A stretch of 64,000 bases of DNA, taken from NCBI GenBank assembly GCA_035772785.1, contig JAOCPU010000007.1, positions 562,001 through 626,000 on the forward strand, given 5' to 3'. A program made the position numbers and the translations under genes. Below are positions 11,878 to 23,428 of the stretch, in pieces. The stretch is from Phlebiopsis flavidoalba. Lineage: Eukaryota; Basidiomycota; Agaricomycetes; Polyporales; Phanerochaetaceae. How positions within the stretch are numbered: the first letter of the stretch is position 1; each line of letters begins with the position of its first letter. The notes under the pieces are model-generated. The model did not search any database. It was not told the origin of the DNA and saw nothing but the letters and a program-made list of their open reading frames with translations.

Positions 11878-13029
11878 TCACATTGTCGTCGCAGGATCCA
11901 GTACAACCCTCCTTAGATAATACCCCGCAGTCCGCCTCTGCCTCAACTCATCCCACACATCCACAATCGCCGGGTACGCCTTAAAGTCGACAAGCAGCCT
12001 CGCCCGCTGCTTCTCCTCGACCCGCGGATCGCCCGCCGCCAAACTGACCCTCATCAGCCTCACGCAAAGAAAAAGTCAAGAGAAAAACACCACACGCATG
12101 GGTCGACAGCCCGCGCGATATCCTCGAACCGGTTCCAACAGCCCCTCGCGCCCCGTATCGCGCAGCCACTGCCCGACGAACGCGCGCATCGCGAGCGCAC
12201 TCGCGCTTGTGTTCTGCCGCGTGTTGCGCCGCCGCCTCGGGCGCGTGCGCTGCAGCGCCTCGGCGAGCGCGTCGGGCGAGGAGTGTAAGGGGTGTCGTCG
12301 GTGTCGGAGTCGGTTGCGTCGGACGGATGGGGGGCGCGCGCGCTGGAGGGGCCGAGGTGAGCTCGGAGGGCGAGATGTGTGGGGTGTCTTCGGCGTCGGA
12401 GTCGGTTGCGTCGGAGGGGGGGCTCGCGAGCGTGGGCTTCCGAGTGCAATGATGTGTCTGCGTCTACGAGAGTCGTGTCGGAGCGTAGGGATGTGTCCGC
12501 GTCCCAGCGCGGGGCTCGCACACCGCTCGCAGCCAACCACGGCGCAAGCCCGCCCTCGAGCCCACACACCGCTGGCCGCAAGCATGGCGCGCACAACCGC
12601 GGGGCCGAGCCACGCGAACGGACGGCGGCGGGCGGAGGAGCGCAAGTCAAGCAGCGCGCGCGGTGTGCGGCACGGGCGCGCGTTGCGTCTGCGAGCGTGC
12701 TCAGCACGGTCGTGAACGGTGTCCTACACTCCTATCAGTGAGCTGTTTTACGGATAGAAGAGGGGGGGGACGTACGAGGCGTCGCGGAGGAGCGCGGAGA
12801 GGGCGCGCCAGTGGGAGTCTGTGGGGGAGGAGGGAAAGGAGCGCGGAGAGGAGCGCGTGCGCGTGCTCGGCGACGCTGCGGAGCGCGGTGAGCTCGTAGT
12901 CGGTCCAGCCGCCGTGGAGCGGCGCGTTGCAGCATCGTGAGGCCGTTCCCTGTGACGGCGACGAGCGAGATGAAGTGCGGTTCGGGGGCGCGCCAGACTG
13001 CGCAAAAGGCCGCCGTAGGGGGTCGCCAT
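11878..13029 (-). CDS. Unidentified protein with acidic Ser/Asp-Thr repeats
   Basis: I do not recognise the family. After a candidate ATG at 13027-13029 the minus strand gives FISLVAVTGNGLTML, then (one frame change later) HGGWTDYELTALRSVAEHAH, and after an apparent intron near 12770 a stretch FAWLGPAVVRAMLAASGVWA. An acidic linker follows with two copies of SDATDSD plus DTP about 90 bases apart (12300-12400). The end reads SASALAMRAFVGQWLRDTG and VEEKQRARLLVDFKAYPAIV, finishing VVLDPATTM at a GTGAGT donor. The alternation of helix-like conserved-looking blocks with a low-complexity linker, and the consistent strand, argue for a real gene. GC is very high and several frame changes are needed. 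The ends and the intron structure are uncertain. Confidence 0.45.
12298..12418. repeat. Two direct repeats of about 30 bases
   Basis: GTCGGAGTCGGTTGCGTCGG with similar flanks occurs near 12305 and again near 12395. The repeats encode the duplicated acidic Ser-Asp-Ala-Thr motif of the unidentified minus-strand gene, so they probably reflect a tandem duplication inside its linker. Confidence 0.6.
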
Positions 13030-14196
13030 GTCGAAGCGTTGGGGTGAGCAAGTGTGAGCCAGCCAAGAACAGAGAAGAATTAAATACAGAGAGAGCAGAA
13101 AATGGGCCACCACCAGGGATTGTTTCCAGGCCAGCAACGACGTCGACGGCAGAAAACCACTCCTGCTTGTCCGGTAGACATTATAAGGACCACCGGACAA
13201 AGGAGCGTTTCCTGAGCCACTGATCGGCGGGGGGGCTCGCCTGACCCCACCCCCATCCACCCGGGTGGCCGCCCTAGGTGTACGCGCAGTGGACTCGGCC
13301 ATGAGAAGGCGCTGAGAGGAGCGAGCAGCCCGCTTGAAGACGGCGGTGGGCGCCAGTCGGCGCCTTTTGTGGGCGGTCGGCGGGATGTCCGCGAATGGCA
13401 GGCGTCGGGGCGCTGATAGCGATACCGGGGAGTTTGATGTGCGCCGGAGACAAGCACGCCGGAGTGGCACGCGCAAAGATCCGTTGCAGCTGCGAGTCGC
13501 GTGCGTGGGGCGTGTCTGAGCGTGGCTGTGGCACGTAGCGGCTGAACGTTGGAATCTAGACTGCCCCCCGGGACCTGTTCAAAGAGAACCCTCGGAAACA
13601 AAGGGTCAGACTCGTCCCGCCACTCACCGCGCGGGCTCTGTAATGCTCGGAGAAAACGCTGCCAATACGATATAATGTCAGCGCGGAAAGTGGTCAGCGT
13701 GGGATCCGCCGCTGCTTTCTGTCTGAGATCGGCAGAGACAAATGCAGGTCAGGAGCTGCAGGCTCTAGCAAATGCTGAGATCGGAAGAGGCAGAAAAAGA
13801 CAAATCGTCGAGTCGAGTGCGCAGGCTGCAGCCGAGACATCCTCACGATGGAGGAGGACGAAGAAAGCCCACCCGGCAACTCCCGCTTGGCCAGCGCGCC
13901 TACACTCGAAGACCGCCTTCTCACCAGAGTCCATCGGAGTCTCACGATGGGGTCCGGGTGGGTATGGGTGCGCCTTCCGATTATCTCTATATACACAGGG
14001 GATATTACATTACGGCCTAGGGTATCAGCGGGACCAACTTTTGCATGAGAGACAAAAAAAAACAAGCAAGATGATAAAGAGCGGGCGTAGTCGTCGTGTG
14101 TGGGCGTCAAGCCAAAGGAGAGACACATCGCGTGGATGGCGACAACAATCGAGAGACAAAACAGTCGAGAGCAGCGAGACGGAGACGAGAGGGAGA
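13030..14196. other. Intergenic stretch, GC-rich
   Basis: It lies between the 5' end of the unidentified gene at 11.9-13.0 kb and the 3' end of the next leftward gene. No conserved motif is visible. Long open frames here are expected from the high GC content alone. Confidence 0.35.
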
Positions 14197-15505
14197 CTAG
14201 AAGATGCGGCTGACCCACTGGCCGAACATGCTTGACGGCGACTTGCGGAGCGTGGGCGTGGGCACGGCGAGCGCATCAGGGCGCGCCGGGGTTTGGCGGA
14301 CAGCTGCGACCTGCGATAAAAAAGGGAATAAAAATAAAGTTGGTCCGACTAGTACACTTTGTTATTTCAACTGTGTCCGCGCTCACTTCAACAGGAGCGG
14401 CGCCGCCGAGAGGCCTCCGCACTGGCCTCTGTGTGGATCTCGTCAAATACGTCCTGCAGGCGCAAGGGTCAGCTGGTGCGAAAAGACGAATACGCATGCA
14501 CGCACCGCCGCGGGTTGGATCTTGTCCGTCTGCGCGACGCGCCGAACGACGCCGGCCCACATGATGAGATGGGTGTCGGCGCCCTTCTCGGGTGGCCTCC
14601 TTGTAGCGCGCGATGCGCTCCTCGAGGGGCTGAGGCCCTTCTTGAAGTCGCCCATGACGTCGTGGTGGAGATCGCGCTGGCCGGCCGTCGACGTGCGCGG
14701 GCCAAAAGTCGGTCTGGAACGCCCTGGTCGTACGCGCCGCTGCGCTCGGTGCTCTCCCAGCCGGCGCGGCACATGCGCGGCCTTCATCGCGTCGCTGTTA
14801 CGCGCTCTCTCGGCGTGAAGAGGAAGCGCGTGCCGAGCGCGACCGCGTCCCGCGCCGAGCGTGAGCAGCGCGCGGCCGGACTGTGCGGCCGGGTCGCGAC
14901 GGCGCACGGCGGCGGACGATGGGCGGGCAGTTGGTCGGCCATCCACTGGGAGCGCGGCGCGCACGGCGGGGATGAAGTTGAGGAGCGGCGGCGAGTGCGA
15001 GGAGCCGGGCCGCCGGCCCGTCGCGAAGCCTGGAGGACGAGCCACGTCGACCTTTCACACTCGGTCGCGGCGCGCAAGGCCTCGTCGACGCGAGTGCAGC
15101 AGCAGAAGACCTGCGTCCTTGTACCAGTGCGCGCTTCGCGTCGAACTCGCGCACGGCCTTGATGTACTTTTCGAGGTCGTTGCCGTAACGCGAAACCACA
15201 CATGGCCGCGACCTTTTCCTCGAGCACGGCGGGGATGCGCGGGTACCTCGGACACCTCGGTCATGTCGAGGATCCAGCTCGAGGAGGCCCACGCCGGCGG
15301 GGATCACTGCGTCGTCGGCGAGCTGAGCGACTTGCGGATCGACTGCAGGGTCGGACTTTAATTTCTCAGACGAGTCGAAGCCTAATATCGAGGTTTGAGG
15401 AGGCGGGAAGGAGAGACGTGTGGCGCCACACATACCTCGACACGCCGAGGAGACCGAAGCCGCCCTTGCCAGACACGGCCGCTGCCAGAGCCGGCGTGGA
15501 GGCAA
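14197..15505 (-). CDS. Unidentified, mostly helical protein
   Basis: I do not recognise the family. The minus strand shows, in order, VLEEKVAAMCGF near 15215, YGNDLEKYIKAVREFDAKRA near 15165, WYKDAGLLL and VDEALRAATECE (15080-15120), AMKAAHV near 14785, ESTERSGAYDQGV, LHHDVMGDFKKGL near 14660, PLEERIARYKEAT, THLIMWAGVVRRVAQTDKIQ near 14540, and after a probable intron DVFDEIHTEAS near 14430. A last exon TPTLRKSPSSMFGQWVSRIF ends at TAG (14197-14199). The long charged helices with regular hydrophobic spacing look like a helical bundle or coiled-coil protein. About six frame changes break it. The 5' end is only bounded near 15.3-15.5 kb. The existence of a gene is fairly sure; its function is not known. 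Confidence 0.5.
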
Positions 15506-17195
15506 AACGCCATCAGGGGCCGCCCGCCGCGATGCACATGATGGGCTGCTTTATGGACGTCTTGGGCGCAGTCAGACACGTAACATTATCACCCGCATGG
15601 ATTGCACTAATCTCAGGAGCTGGGTGTATCGGGTGACGATGGGCTGCAATCGGTGGCGGGAGGAGGAGGGATGGTGTGCGTGACTGGGGAGGGCCTGTTC
15701 CTATAATGCGACGGACTCTAAATTGAAGCCGAGGCGACTATTGCATCAAAAACGGACTAAACCTATCATCACCAGCGAGAAGCGGGGGCCGTTCACGTAC
15801 ATCTCCCATCTTCTCGCTCTCTCCGACCATGTGTCTTTCCCCCACCCGCCACCGCACGGGTTTCTCGAGTGTCGTGTATTGTGCGTGTCTGCGCCGCACC
15901 CGACGCGCAGAATGAAGTGCGGCATGGGCCGAGGGCCACCCTAGAACGCAGCGCGCGCAGGCTCGCAGGGGCGCGCAGGCGCCGCCCACGCCGGGCCACG
16001 CTCGCAGGCCGCAGGCGCCCGGGCTGATGTCGCGACGAGGAAGGCTAGCCTCCTTGTTTCTTCGAAAGGCTAGGGCCACGCTCAGCTCCCCTTCCCTATC
16101 AGCCAGGCCCGGATGATGGTCGCTGTCAGCCTTTACGCGAGGCCCAGCGGAGAGCAGCCCTCGCAAATCTTTTCCAGACGCAATGAGCAGGCTTGAAATC
16201 TTCGCTCGTGGGTGCTTGCGTGAGTGAAGCTTAGCACGCCGCGAAACGGCAACAAGGGCGCACGCTTCGCGCTCTCCACCGCCGCGCACGCACGCTAAAC
16301 GCTAAACACCACCGCGCGCACCGTCGAGACTCGCGTCGCCAGCGCGCCCCTGCGAGTCATGGTTGCAGCGGCCCAGGCATGCCGCCTCCGTCCGTCCGTG
16401 CTCAGCACCCTCGCGGACGGCAGCGGCAGCGCTGTGCTGCACCCCGAGCACAGGGAAGGGTCCCCGCGCAGGCACCATGATGGCCCCCTGCTCTTTTTTT
16501 TTTCATATCTTTTCCAGACCCTCGCGCTGGACGTCGGATTCTGTAGGAGGTGCCCCGTTGGCAGCATCAGCCGCGACAATGAAATTCTCGCCCGCCGCGC
16601 CACGGGCTGCACATAGGGGCAGTCGGCCAAGCCGCCTTTGCAGTGTCCTCTTCAGCGCGGGTGGTGGTTTTTTTTCGCATTTATCGTTCTGGACCGTGGA
16701 AACGCGCATCACGGCCGCAATGTACGGCATCCCTGGATGCATCAGAGGACGTGAAAAAAAAAAAAAAAAAAAAGAAAGACCCTGAGACGTCGCGCCAACC
16801 GGCTTCACGCTCGCCTGCATCACCGCATGTGCACGCGTATGGCAGGCGCGGTCCCGGGCGGAGAGGTGCTGTCTCCCTCGAACGAACGCGCGAGAACATG
16901 CGGTATAATTTTCCTGTAATATTTCCGTTGTATGTAGAACAGTCCATATGTATCCAACTTGGTATTTTTGTGACTAGAGCACAGCGTGGTGGGAGAAGTA
17001 CGCTTCTACAAACTGTCAAAGCGAGTGGCGAAAGCGGTGGGTAGAGAACGAGTCGGCAAGGGGATTAACGAACGGTGCAGCGGCAGAAGCGCAGGGGACC
17101 GACGGTTGATGGCGACGATGTACAGCTATTCACAAAGCGACATGCAATGCCAGGAACGACAGACAGGCCCCGAGAGCGCGCGAGACGAGACGGGG
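15506..17195. other. Intergenic stretch with homopolymer runs
   Basis: No exon recognised. It contains a T10 run at 16494-16503 and an A20 run at 16754-16773. The A20 run has no element visible upstream that would mark it as a retroposon tail. It is probably the promoter region of the leftward gene at 14.2-15.5 kb and the 3' flank of the membrane-protein gene at 17.2 kb. Confidence 0.4.
16754..16773 (+). repeat. A20 homopolymer run
   Basis: Twenty consecutive A residues on the plus strand. No recognisable SINE or LINE body precedes it, so I list it only as a homopolymer. Confidence 0.95.
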
Positions 17196-18586
17196 CTAGC
17201 GGACGGTGGCGATCTCCTCGTCGCTGTGCTTGCCCTTGCGGTCGTCGTACATGCCCTCGGGGTAGTCGACCGCGGTGTCTGCTGGGGCGGGGGCGCGGTC
17301 GCCCGTGCGCCCTCGACGTCATATAGAGGTGATGCTGATGCTGATTGGGATATGGGCCCCCCGCATGGGGATCGAGCCGATGGTCGCGACCAACCTCGAC
17401 GGGCCCGCGGTGTCGCGTGGACGTGGTGCGCAGTTGCCAAAGGAGCGGCTCGCGCTCGCTCTGCAGCGTCTCGGACTGGCGATTTGCAGCGCGCAAAATG
17501 CGCACGCTGATCGCGTTGAAGGTGATGCGACGAGGGGCGTGATGAGCTCGAGGAGGAGGTCTTATTCTGACGCGTTGTAGTTAGGCCGAGTAGAGCGAGA
17601 GCAGGATGACCTCGGCGATGAACTTGGATCGACGAAAACGCTTCGAATGAGGATGCGGAAGATGGGCATCAGGTTCCCCTCGAAAGCGGTTCGCGTGCGG
17701 TACGACGAGCTGCGCTTGTCCATCTGCCAGATCCGTGCAAACGCCATGAGCCCCGTCGTCAGCCCGCTCTGCCACGACCCGAGATCGCGTAAAAGGTCCC
17801 GTGATCCAGATGCAGGAGCCGCGGGTCGAACACGGACGCGTTCGGGTCCTCGGACGGGTACATTTGCGCCGCACACGGAGTAGCCCGACACAGAGCGACA
17901 CGACGAGCGCCCAAGCCGCGCTACGGGATGCGCGACCGGCCGCCAGTCGCGCCCCCACACGACCGTACACGTCCGTTAGATCGCGACGGCGTCGCCGAGG
18001 ATCTCCTGTGTCGCATAACAGCGTGTCCTTGGAAAGACGTTTCTTATTGGTCCCCAGGGCGCGAGCCGGCCGATTGTATGGTTGGCGGGCCCGCCCGGGC
18101 GCGTCGCGGTAAGATGACATACGCCATGATCATCCGGTAGCAGTTCATCGCTGCCCGACAGTGAGCACAGCTCGCGACATCCATAAATGATACAGGGGAG
18201 TACGCACCGACGAAGTGCAACGACGCTATGACGAACACCAGGCGATACCGATCGCAAACATGGGACCTGGGCGGCCGTTTATAGCGCCGATCAGCGCCCT
18301 GCGCGTTTCTTCCCAGGTGACGGTGGTGGCGGCGCCGGAAATGAAACGCACCTTGCTGTGGATGCCTACTCCTGGTTTCCGGCGCAACGTCAAGTTGATA
18401 TACACGGAAAACGCGCAGAACAAGACCAACAGGAAGAATCTGCTGCGCGCACATTGATGTTAGCGGGCGCGCGGCGGGGGGCGGGGACGATGCGCTGCGT
18501 ACCATAGATGAGAGCCTGGGTGATGGTTGAGCGCGATGTGGCGTGGCGCAAAACATAACAGAGACCACCTCGAGCCATATTGACAC
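17196..18586 (-). CDS. Multi-span membrane protein, Agaricomycete-specific family of unknown function
   Basis: The minus strand gives a start MSIWLEVVSVMF near 18586, then after an intron LFCAFSVYINLT near 18430 and ATTVTWEETRRALIGAINGR near 18320. Next come FVGAYSPVSFMDVASC, RTYVVWGRDWRPVA-like sequence (17930-17960), QSGLTTGLMA-RIWQMDKRSS near 17740, NLMPIFRILIRS near 17670, KFIAEVILLSLYSA (ending near 17584) and TFNAISVRIL (17510). A polar C-terminal tail DYPEGMYDDRKGKHSDEEI ends at TAG (17196-17198). The Tyr-x-Val-Trp-Gly-x-x-W and 'NLMPIFRIL' blocks with six or seven hydrophobic spans match the large orphan seven-span families of mushrooms. Their role (receptor-like or other) is not established. 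Several frame changes are present. Confidence 0.68.
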
Positions 18587-21232
18587 CAGGAATGTATGTC
18601 CTGGGGAACATCGTGCTTTGGCATTTTGTCAGGCGATCGACGCGCACGGCGCACTCAGAGTCGGAACAAGTTTACAAGAGTCAATCTCGGATTTGCACCG
18701 GTGTCACACGCAACCGGTCATGAGGCAAGCAGCAGGAATCAAGGCGATCGTGGCAAGTCGGTGGATCCTACACAAGCAAACTGTGTGACTCCCTTTGACG
18801 GAAGATCTCGAGTTGCAGAAATGGGAGGGGGGGAGTTCGACTTGGCTCGCCCCGACGGACGACATGGAGATATATACGCGCGCAAAAAATTGACGAGCGG
18901 CGTCCCCGCAGTTCTGTAGCCGGACCCTGCTGGATGAAGCTAAGGCGGTCATTGATGGAAGTCTGGATGGGAGCCTTCTGTCGCACAAGGGGGCACCCGG
19001 ATTAGGCAGGCAGTGTCAGTCTGGTTACTGGCGCGACTGAATGCGGCCGTCGCTTGCGGGGGTCATTAGTTCTGGAGGAAAGGTTCTCTTAACGGAAGCG
19101 AAGTCAGGTTGTCAACCTGTAAGATGCAACGCTGATTCAAAGGTACCAATTGGTTCTTTACCCCGCGGGAGGCCGAGAGAAGTCGGTGCGGACTGGGATA
19201 TGGGGCCCGCCGCCAAACAAGCCAACTGCCACCAAAGGGGCGGACGCTGGTCCAAGGTTGTGATAAAATTCCCACCACGGCCTTACGTAGGTTACCACAA
19301 GTGAGACCGTTGCGCGCGCAGGCGCGACTATGGCATACCCACTCCCCCAAAAGTCACCGTCAGCGGTGGGGCCCTGCGGCTGGCGCGCGCACTGAAGACG
19401 GTGGCCGTGATGCGATGACGGGGGCGGGCGTCCAGGCCAATGTCCCTGTTCTGATGTGCCAGGGAAATTGCGCCGAGACTCTGTGTGATGCCCGTCACCA
19501 CGACACGCATCCGACAGGGCGCGGCTTCGACGAGGCAGGAGCGAGCAGAGGGGACACGGGGAGAGGCGGAGCAGGGGAGGAGACCGCAGCGCAGGGGCTC
19601 TCGTATTTGTAGCGGACAGCGACGGCGTTCTGTTTCGCAGCAGCGAGGCCGCTAGATGAACAATGGCCCTCTCCATTCCTGACTCCATCTTTACGGCACT
19701 TGCCACGCCCGTCGCAGGCGGAGCGCCCCCGCGAAGGTGCGTGTCCGCCCGTCCTGCGCTCGGTTCGCGGTTCGCGGTTCGTCCTCGCAGCCGCAAGCGA
19801 ACCAAACCGCCAGCACGCGGGCGCGGGGACCCTGAGATGGCTGGGCGGCGCCGGCGTGGACTGGTGCGTTGGCGCGTTGCCAGGCGCGTCGCAGGGTGCG
19901 TCGCGGGCGCAGCTGGGCAGCGCCCCGGCGTCTAGCCCCGCCTCCCGCCCCCGGCAGGCTCCGTGGCGCGGGGAGCGAGCGGGAAAGAATCTGGGTGATC
20001 GGGTCGCCCCGCCGTGAATTTCATTTCGCGCTGCTGATGGGCGCTCCCACGCCTCCAAATCCGGCCACGGCGTGCGGAGGCGTGGGAACCCTGGCCCGGC
20101 CAGCCCCGCGCGTCGCTCGCAGTCGCTCCCAACCGTCAAACCGCATCGCCCCCCCCTCCCAGACTTGGGACTTGCATGCGTCCGCCGACCACGAACGCGA
20201 CATTCGCGCGCGTCCTCTTTGTCTCCCATCGCGCAGCGCAGAGGACCCGCATGTTGCCAGATCGCATCTTTGTCCCCAGCCGGCCACAGCACCCAGCGAC
20301 CTCATTGTGCGCGCACACCGACGACACCACAATCACAGATCACGTCGACCCAAAAAAAAGCCAGGCTCGATGGCCAATTAGGGCCCAATAGTCTGACCTG
20401 AATACCGAGATCTTCGCCCCTCGATGCAAATATCCAGCCTCGCTAAGCCACATGCCCCCCTCTGAAACGCTTGGCGGTGGTTTTGTCGACAGAGTGCCTT
20501 GCGACGCGACGACGGGCTGTGCATCGCGCCCGCCGCCGCCGCCCCATTCCGCGCCACCGCTGCCGACAGAACCCACGGCGCCGCCCCTGCAGAGAACAGC
20601 GGCAGCAGCCGCCGCGGCTCGCCAGCGTCGGGTGCGCTCTTCACCACTTACGGCAGCTTCGTTGCGCTGAAACGTGTGACGGCGCGCGACACGGCCACAT
20701 ACCACGGTCATCTTAGCAGCGGGATCATTCCAAAGAGAGCAAACCGTGCGACCTTTCCAGGACGCGCTCTGATGTCCCTGGTCTGAGCAGGCGCAAAAAC
20801 AAACGACGGCATCTGTGCACGGAGCGTGAGTAGTGGCTCGCCGTCTTATTGTCCCCCTTTTATCCGTGAGTCGCAATTGTTTTTGCACGTCAAACTGGGC
20901 CCAAAATGAATTTGACGCGTGCGCCTCTTTTTCCGCGGGGGACAATAGCCCTGCGTGACCACGGCACGGCGGGAGGGGATCCACACCCGCACACAAACTC
21001 GAATTTTTTCCCGATTCAGCCGCAAAGCCCGGTCACTCTGTTCGCCCACGCGCGCGCGGATCTACATTCCACCAGTCGTGCCTATTCCGGAATTTTTCTC
21101 AGTTTGCCTCAGATTGGCTCAACGATCGGAGGTCTCCTTGGGCACTTTGCGGATCGGGAGCAGGCATCTCTTGCACCGTGGCCGCCTTACGCTGCGCAGG
21201 GACCGTCAGATCTCCTCCGCGGTGCTTCGACA
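18587..21232. other. Long GC-rich intergenic region
   Basis: About 2.6 kb separating the leftward membrane protein from the rightward P450. I see no exon similarity. It should contain both promoters. It includes a perfect 12-base inverted repeat at 20045-20087, listed separately. Long open frames on both strands between 19.1 and 21.0 kb are compositional. Confidence 0.4.
20045..20087. repeat. Perfect 12-base inverted repeat
   Basis: TCCCACGCCTCC at 20045-20056 is matched by its exact reverse complement at 20076-20087, with a 19-base spacer. It could be a binding site pair for a dimeric regulator or chance in GC-rich DNA. Confidence 0.6.
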
Positions 21233-21240
21233 TATAAAAG
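21233..21240 (+). promoter_or_regulatory. TATA-like box of the P450 gene
   Basis: TATAAAAG lies about 100 bases before the proposed P450 start at 21340, which is a normal spacing for a fungal core promoter with a short leader. Confidence 0.55.
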
Positions 21241-21339
21241 CCTCCCTGGGAATCCCCCAGTCCTCTGCAGGGCCGCTTCGACCTTTTCGCTCTTCCGCCT
21301 TCGCTTTTCTTTTTCGTTCCCTTCTCTCCTCTTCCAGCC

Positions 21340-23428
21340 ATGGGCATCCTCTCCACCGCTCCCTTGTATGTTCACGCTGCCGTACGTGTTCTCTCTCGCC
21401 TCTTTCCAGCATGCCCGTGCTCCATACTGACCCGCGTCTCGCGCAGAACTTGGATGCGAAATTGACTCTGGTCCTGCTGGTCGCGGCAGCCCTGTACTTT
21501 GTCCTTCCTTTGTTCTTTCGTAAAAACATCACGGACAAGGCTGGCCACTCTATCCCACACGGCCCCCTCCTCCGTCTCCCCTACCTCCCAGACTATCCCG
21601 AGCGCACTCTCCACAACTGGGCGCAAAAGTTCGGCCCCCTCTACTCCTTCTTCCTCGGCAACCAGCTCTACGTCGTCGTCTCGGATGCAAACGTCGCCCG
21701 CGAGCTCCTCGTCAACAATGGCGCCATCTTCTCGAGCCGCAAGCAGTACTTTGTCAAGAATCAGACCATCCTCCGCGGCCGCGCCATCACGGCGTCTCCC
21801 TACGGCGAGACTTGGTACGTCAACACGCCTTCCCGTCCATGCGTGCCTCGCTAACAACTTGCGATCTCCCAGGCGTCAGCACCGCAAGATCGCAGCACAG
21901 CTGCTCACGCAGAAGGCTATCCAGGGGTACAACGACGTGCTCGACTACGAGGCGCGGATCATGATCCGTTCCATGTACAAGGAGTCCATGCACGGTCAGG
22001 TCCCCATCAACCCCCGCACACTACACCGGTCGCTACACACTCAAGTAAGTCGGGATATTCTGCCTGGAAATGGGCTATCGCTGACCGCGGTGCGCGCACA
22101 GCAACATGCTCACGCTCCTCGTTCGCCACTCGCACGGACTCTACCGCCGATCCCCTCATTCAGCGCATCCTGACCATGGCCATGGAGTTCAACGACCTGA
22201 CCGGTACGTACCCAGGCTTATGCAGGCTTCCCTGCGACGTTTGCTCACGCGTGCCGTCACAGGCCCGCTTTCGAACCTCGTGGACTTTATTGAGCCGCTG
22301 CAGTGGCTTCCCAGCAAGACCCACGCGCGGGCCGCGAAGCTGCACGACGACTTTGTCGAGGTCTACGGCGCGATGGTCATGGCGGTCAAGCAGCGCATGG
22401 ACGCGGGCTGTGTTGAGAACGTGCCGCACTGCCTCGCCAAGGTGCTCATTCGAGGGCCAGCAGCAGGAGAAGACTCAGACTGGGAGGACGTGTGCATGCT
22501 CAGCGCCGCGTTTCGCGCTTCGCGCGGTGCTTTGGTTCACTCGGTGAGTCTTGGCCGGGCCGCCGCGTATTGGGAAAGGCGACAGGGGGCTGACACCGCG
22601 CTCTCTCACGCAGACGTCCGGCATCCATCCAGTGGTTCCTCGCTCCTCATTGGGCAAGCACCCGGACGTCCAGGCCCGCGCACGCCAGCACGATGCTCGA
22701 CTGCGTGGTGGGAAGGGACCGCTGGCCGCAGGCAGAGGCCGAGAAAGGAGCTGCCGTACATCCGTACCGCGATCATCAAGGAGGTCCCTGCGCTGTGCCA
22801 CTAGCCCCGTTCTGGAACGCGACGACGCGCACAGTTCCACAGAGGACTTTGTGTACAACGGCCAGTTCATCCCCAAGGGCGCCGCGCTGATCCTCAACTG
22901 CTTCACCCTCCACCACGACGAGGCGTCCGCTACCCTGATCCGTACGTTTTCCCACCTCGGGCCTTATTGTCTTGCGAGCCGCTCTTGGCTGACGTGCGAC
23001 CCTTCTAGCTACACACCTTCAACCCTGACCGTTACCTCGGCGATGAGATCACGTCCGCAGAGTCTGCGCGCCAGGGCAACGCCATGGAACGTGACCACTG
23101 TGGTCCTTTGGCGCCGGGGTGAGCAGTTTCCCTTCCCGCCGTTGCCCGCTTCCCCTAGACTCACGCCTTCGCCCTACCTATAAGCCGTCGCATCTGCCCC
23201 AGGCATCGACGTTGCCGAGCGGATCCTGTTCCTCGCCATCTCGCGCCTCCTCTGGGCGTTCCAGAATCAGCGAGCTGCCGTCCGACGCCATCTCGCTCGA
23301 GGAGTACGAGGGCACGTCCGGGCCGCACGCCCATGCCCTACAGGGTCGGGCCCTTACCCACGGCAGAGCGCGTGCACACCACCCTCGATGGCGGAGCTCT
23401 AGCACGAGCACGCGATTTCCGTACTTAG
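21340..23428 (+). CDS. Cytochrome P450 monooxygenase
   Basis: The ATG at 21340 (context CAGCCATGG) opens a tiny first exon, MGILSTAPF, which joins in frame over a GTATGT...CCAG intron to MPVLHTDPRLAQN. An ATG at 21411 is the alternative start. Then come the membrane anchor LVLLVAAALYFVLPLFF, the Pro-rich hinge, and FGPLYSFFLGNQLYVVVSDA. Further on are RQHRKIAAQLLTQKAIQGY, MEFNDLT, GPLSNLVDFIEPLQWLPSKT, the HPDVQARARQ and KELPYIRTAIIKEV (ExxR-type) region near 22750, FIPKGAALILNCFTLHHD near 22870, FNPDRYLGDE near 23030, and the heme loop FGAG...RRICPG split by an intron with the Cys codon near 23194. It ends at TAG 23426-23428. The domain order and about 510 codons fit membrane-bound class II P450s near the O-methylsterigmatocystin-oxidoreductase-like clans. 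Indels occur in the I-helix region (22440-22620) and next to the heme Cys (extra base near 23201). The substrate is unknown. Confidence 0.85.

Noticed and set aside
16754..16773. Poly(A) tail of a retroposon
   Set aside because: No SINE or LINE body and no target-site duplication seen next to the A20 run.
19495..20292. Long minus-strand open frame upstream of the P450
   Set aside because: Composition-driven, no motif, and overlapped by equally long frames in other phases.
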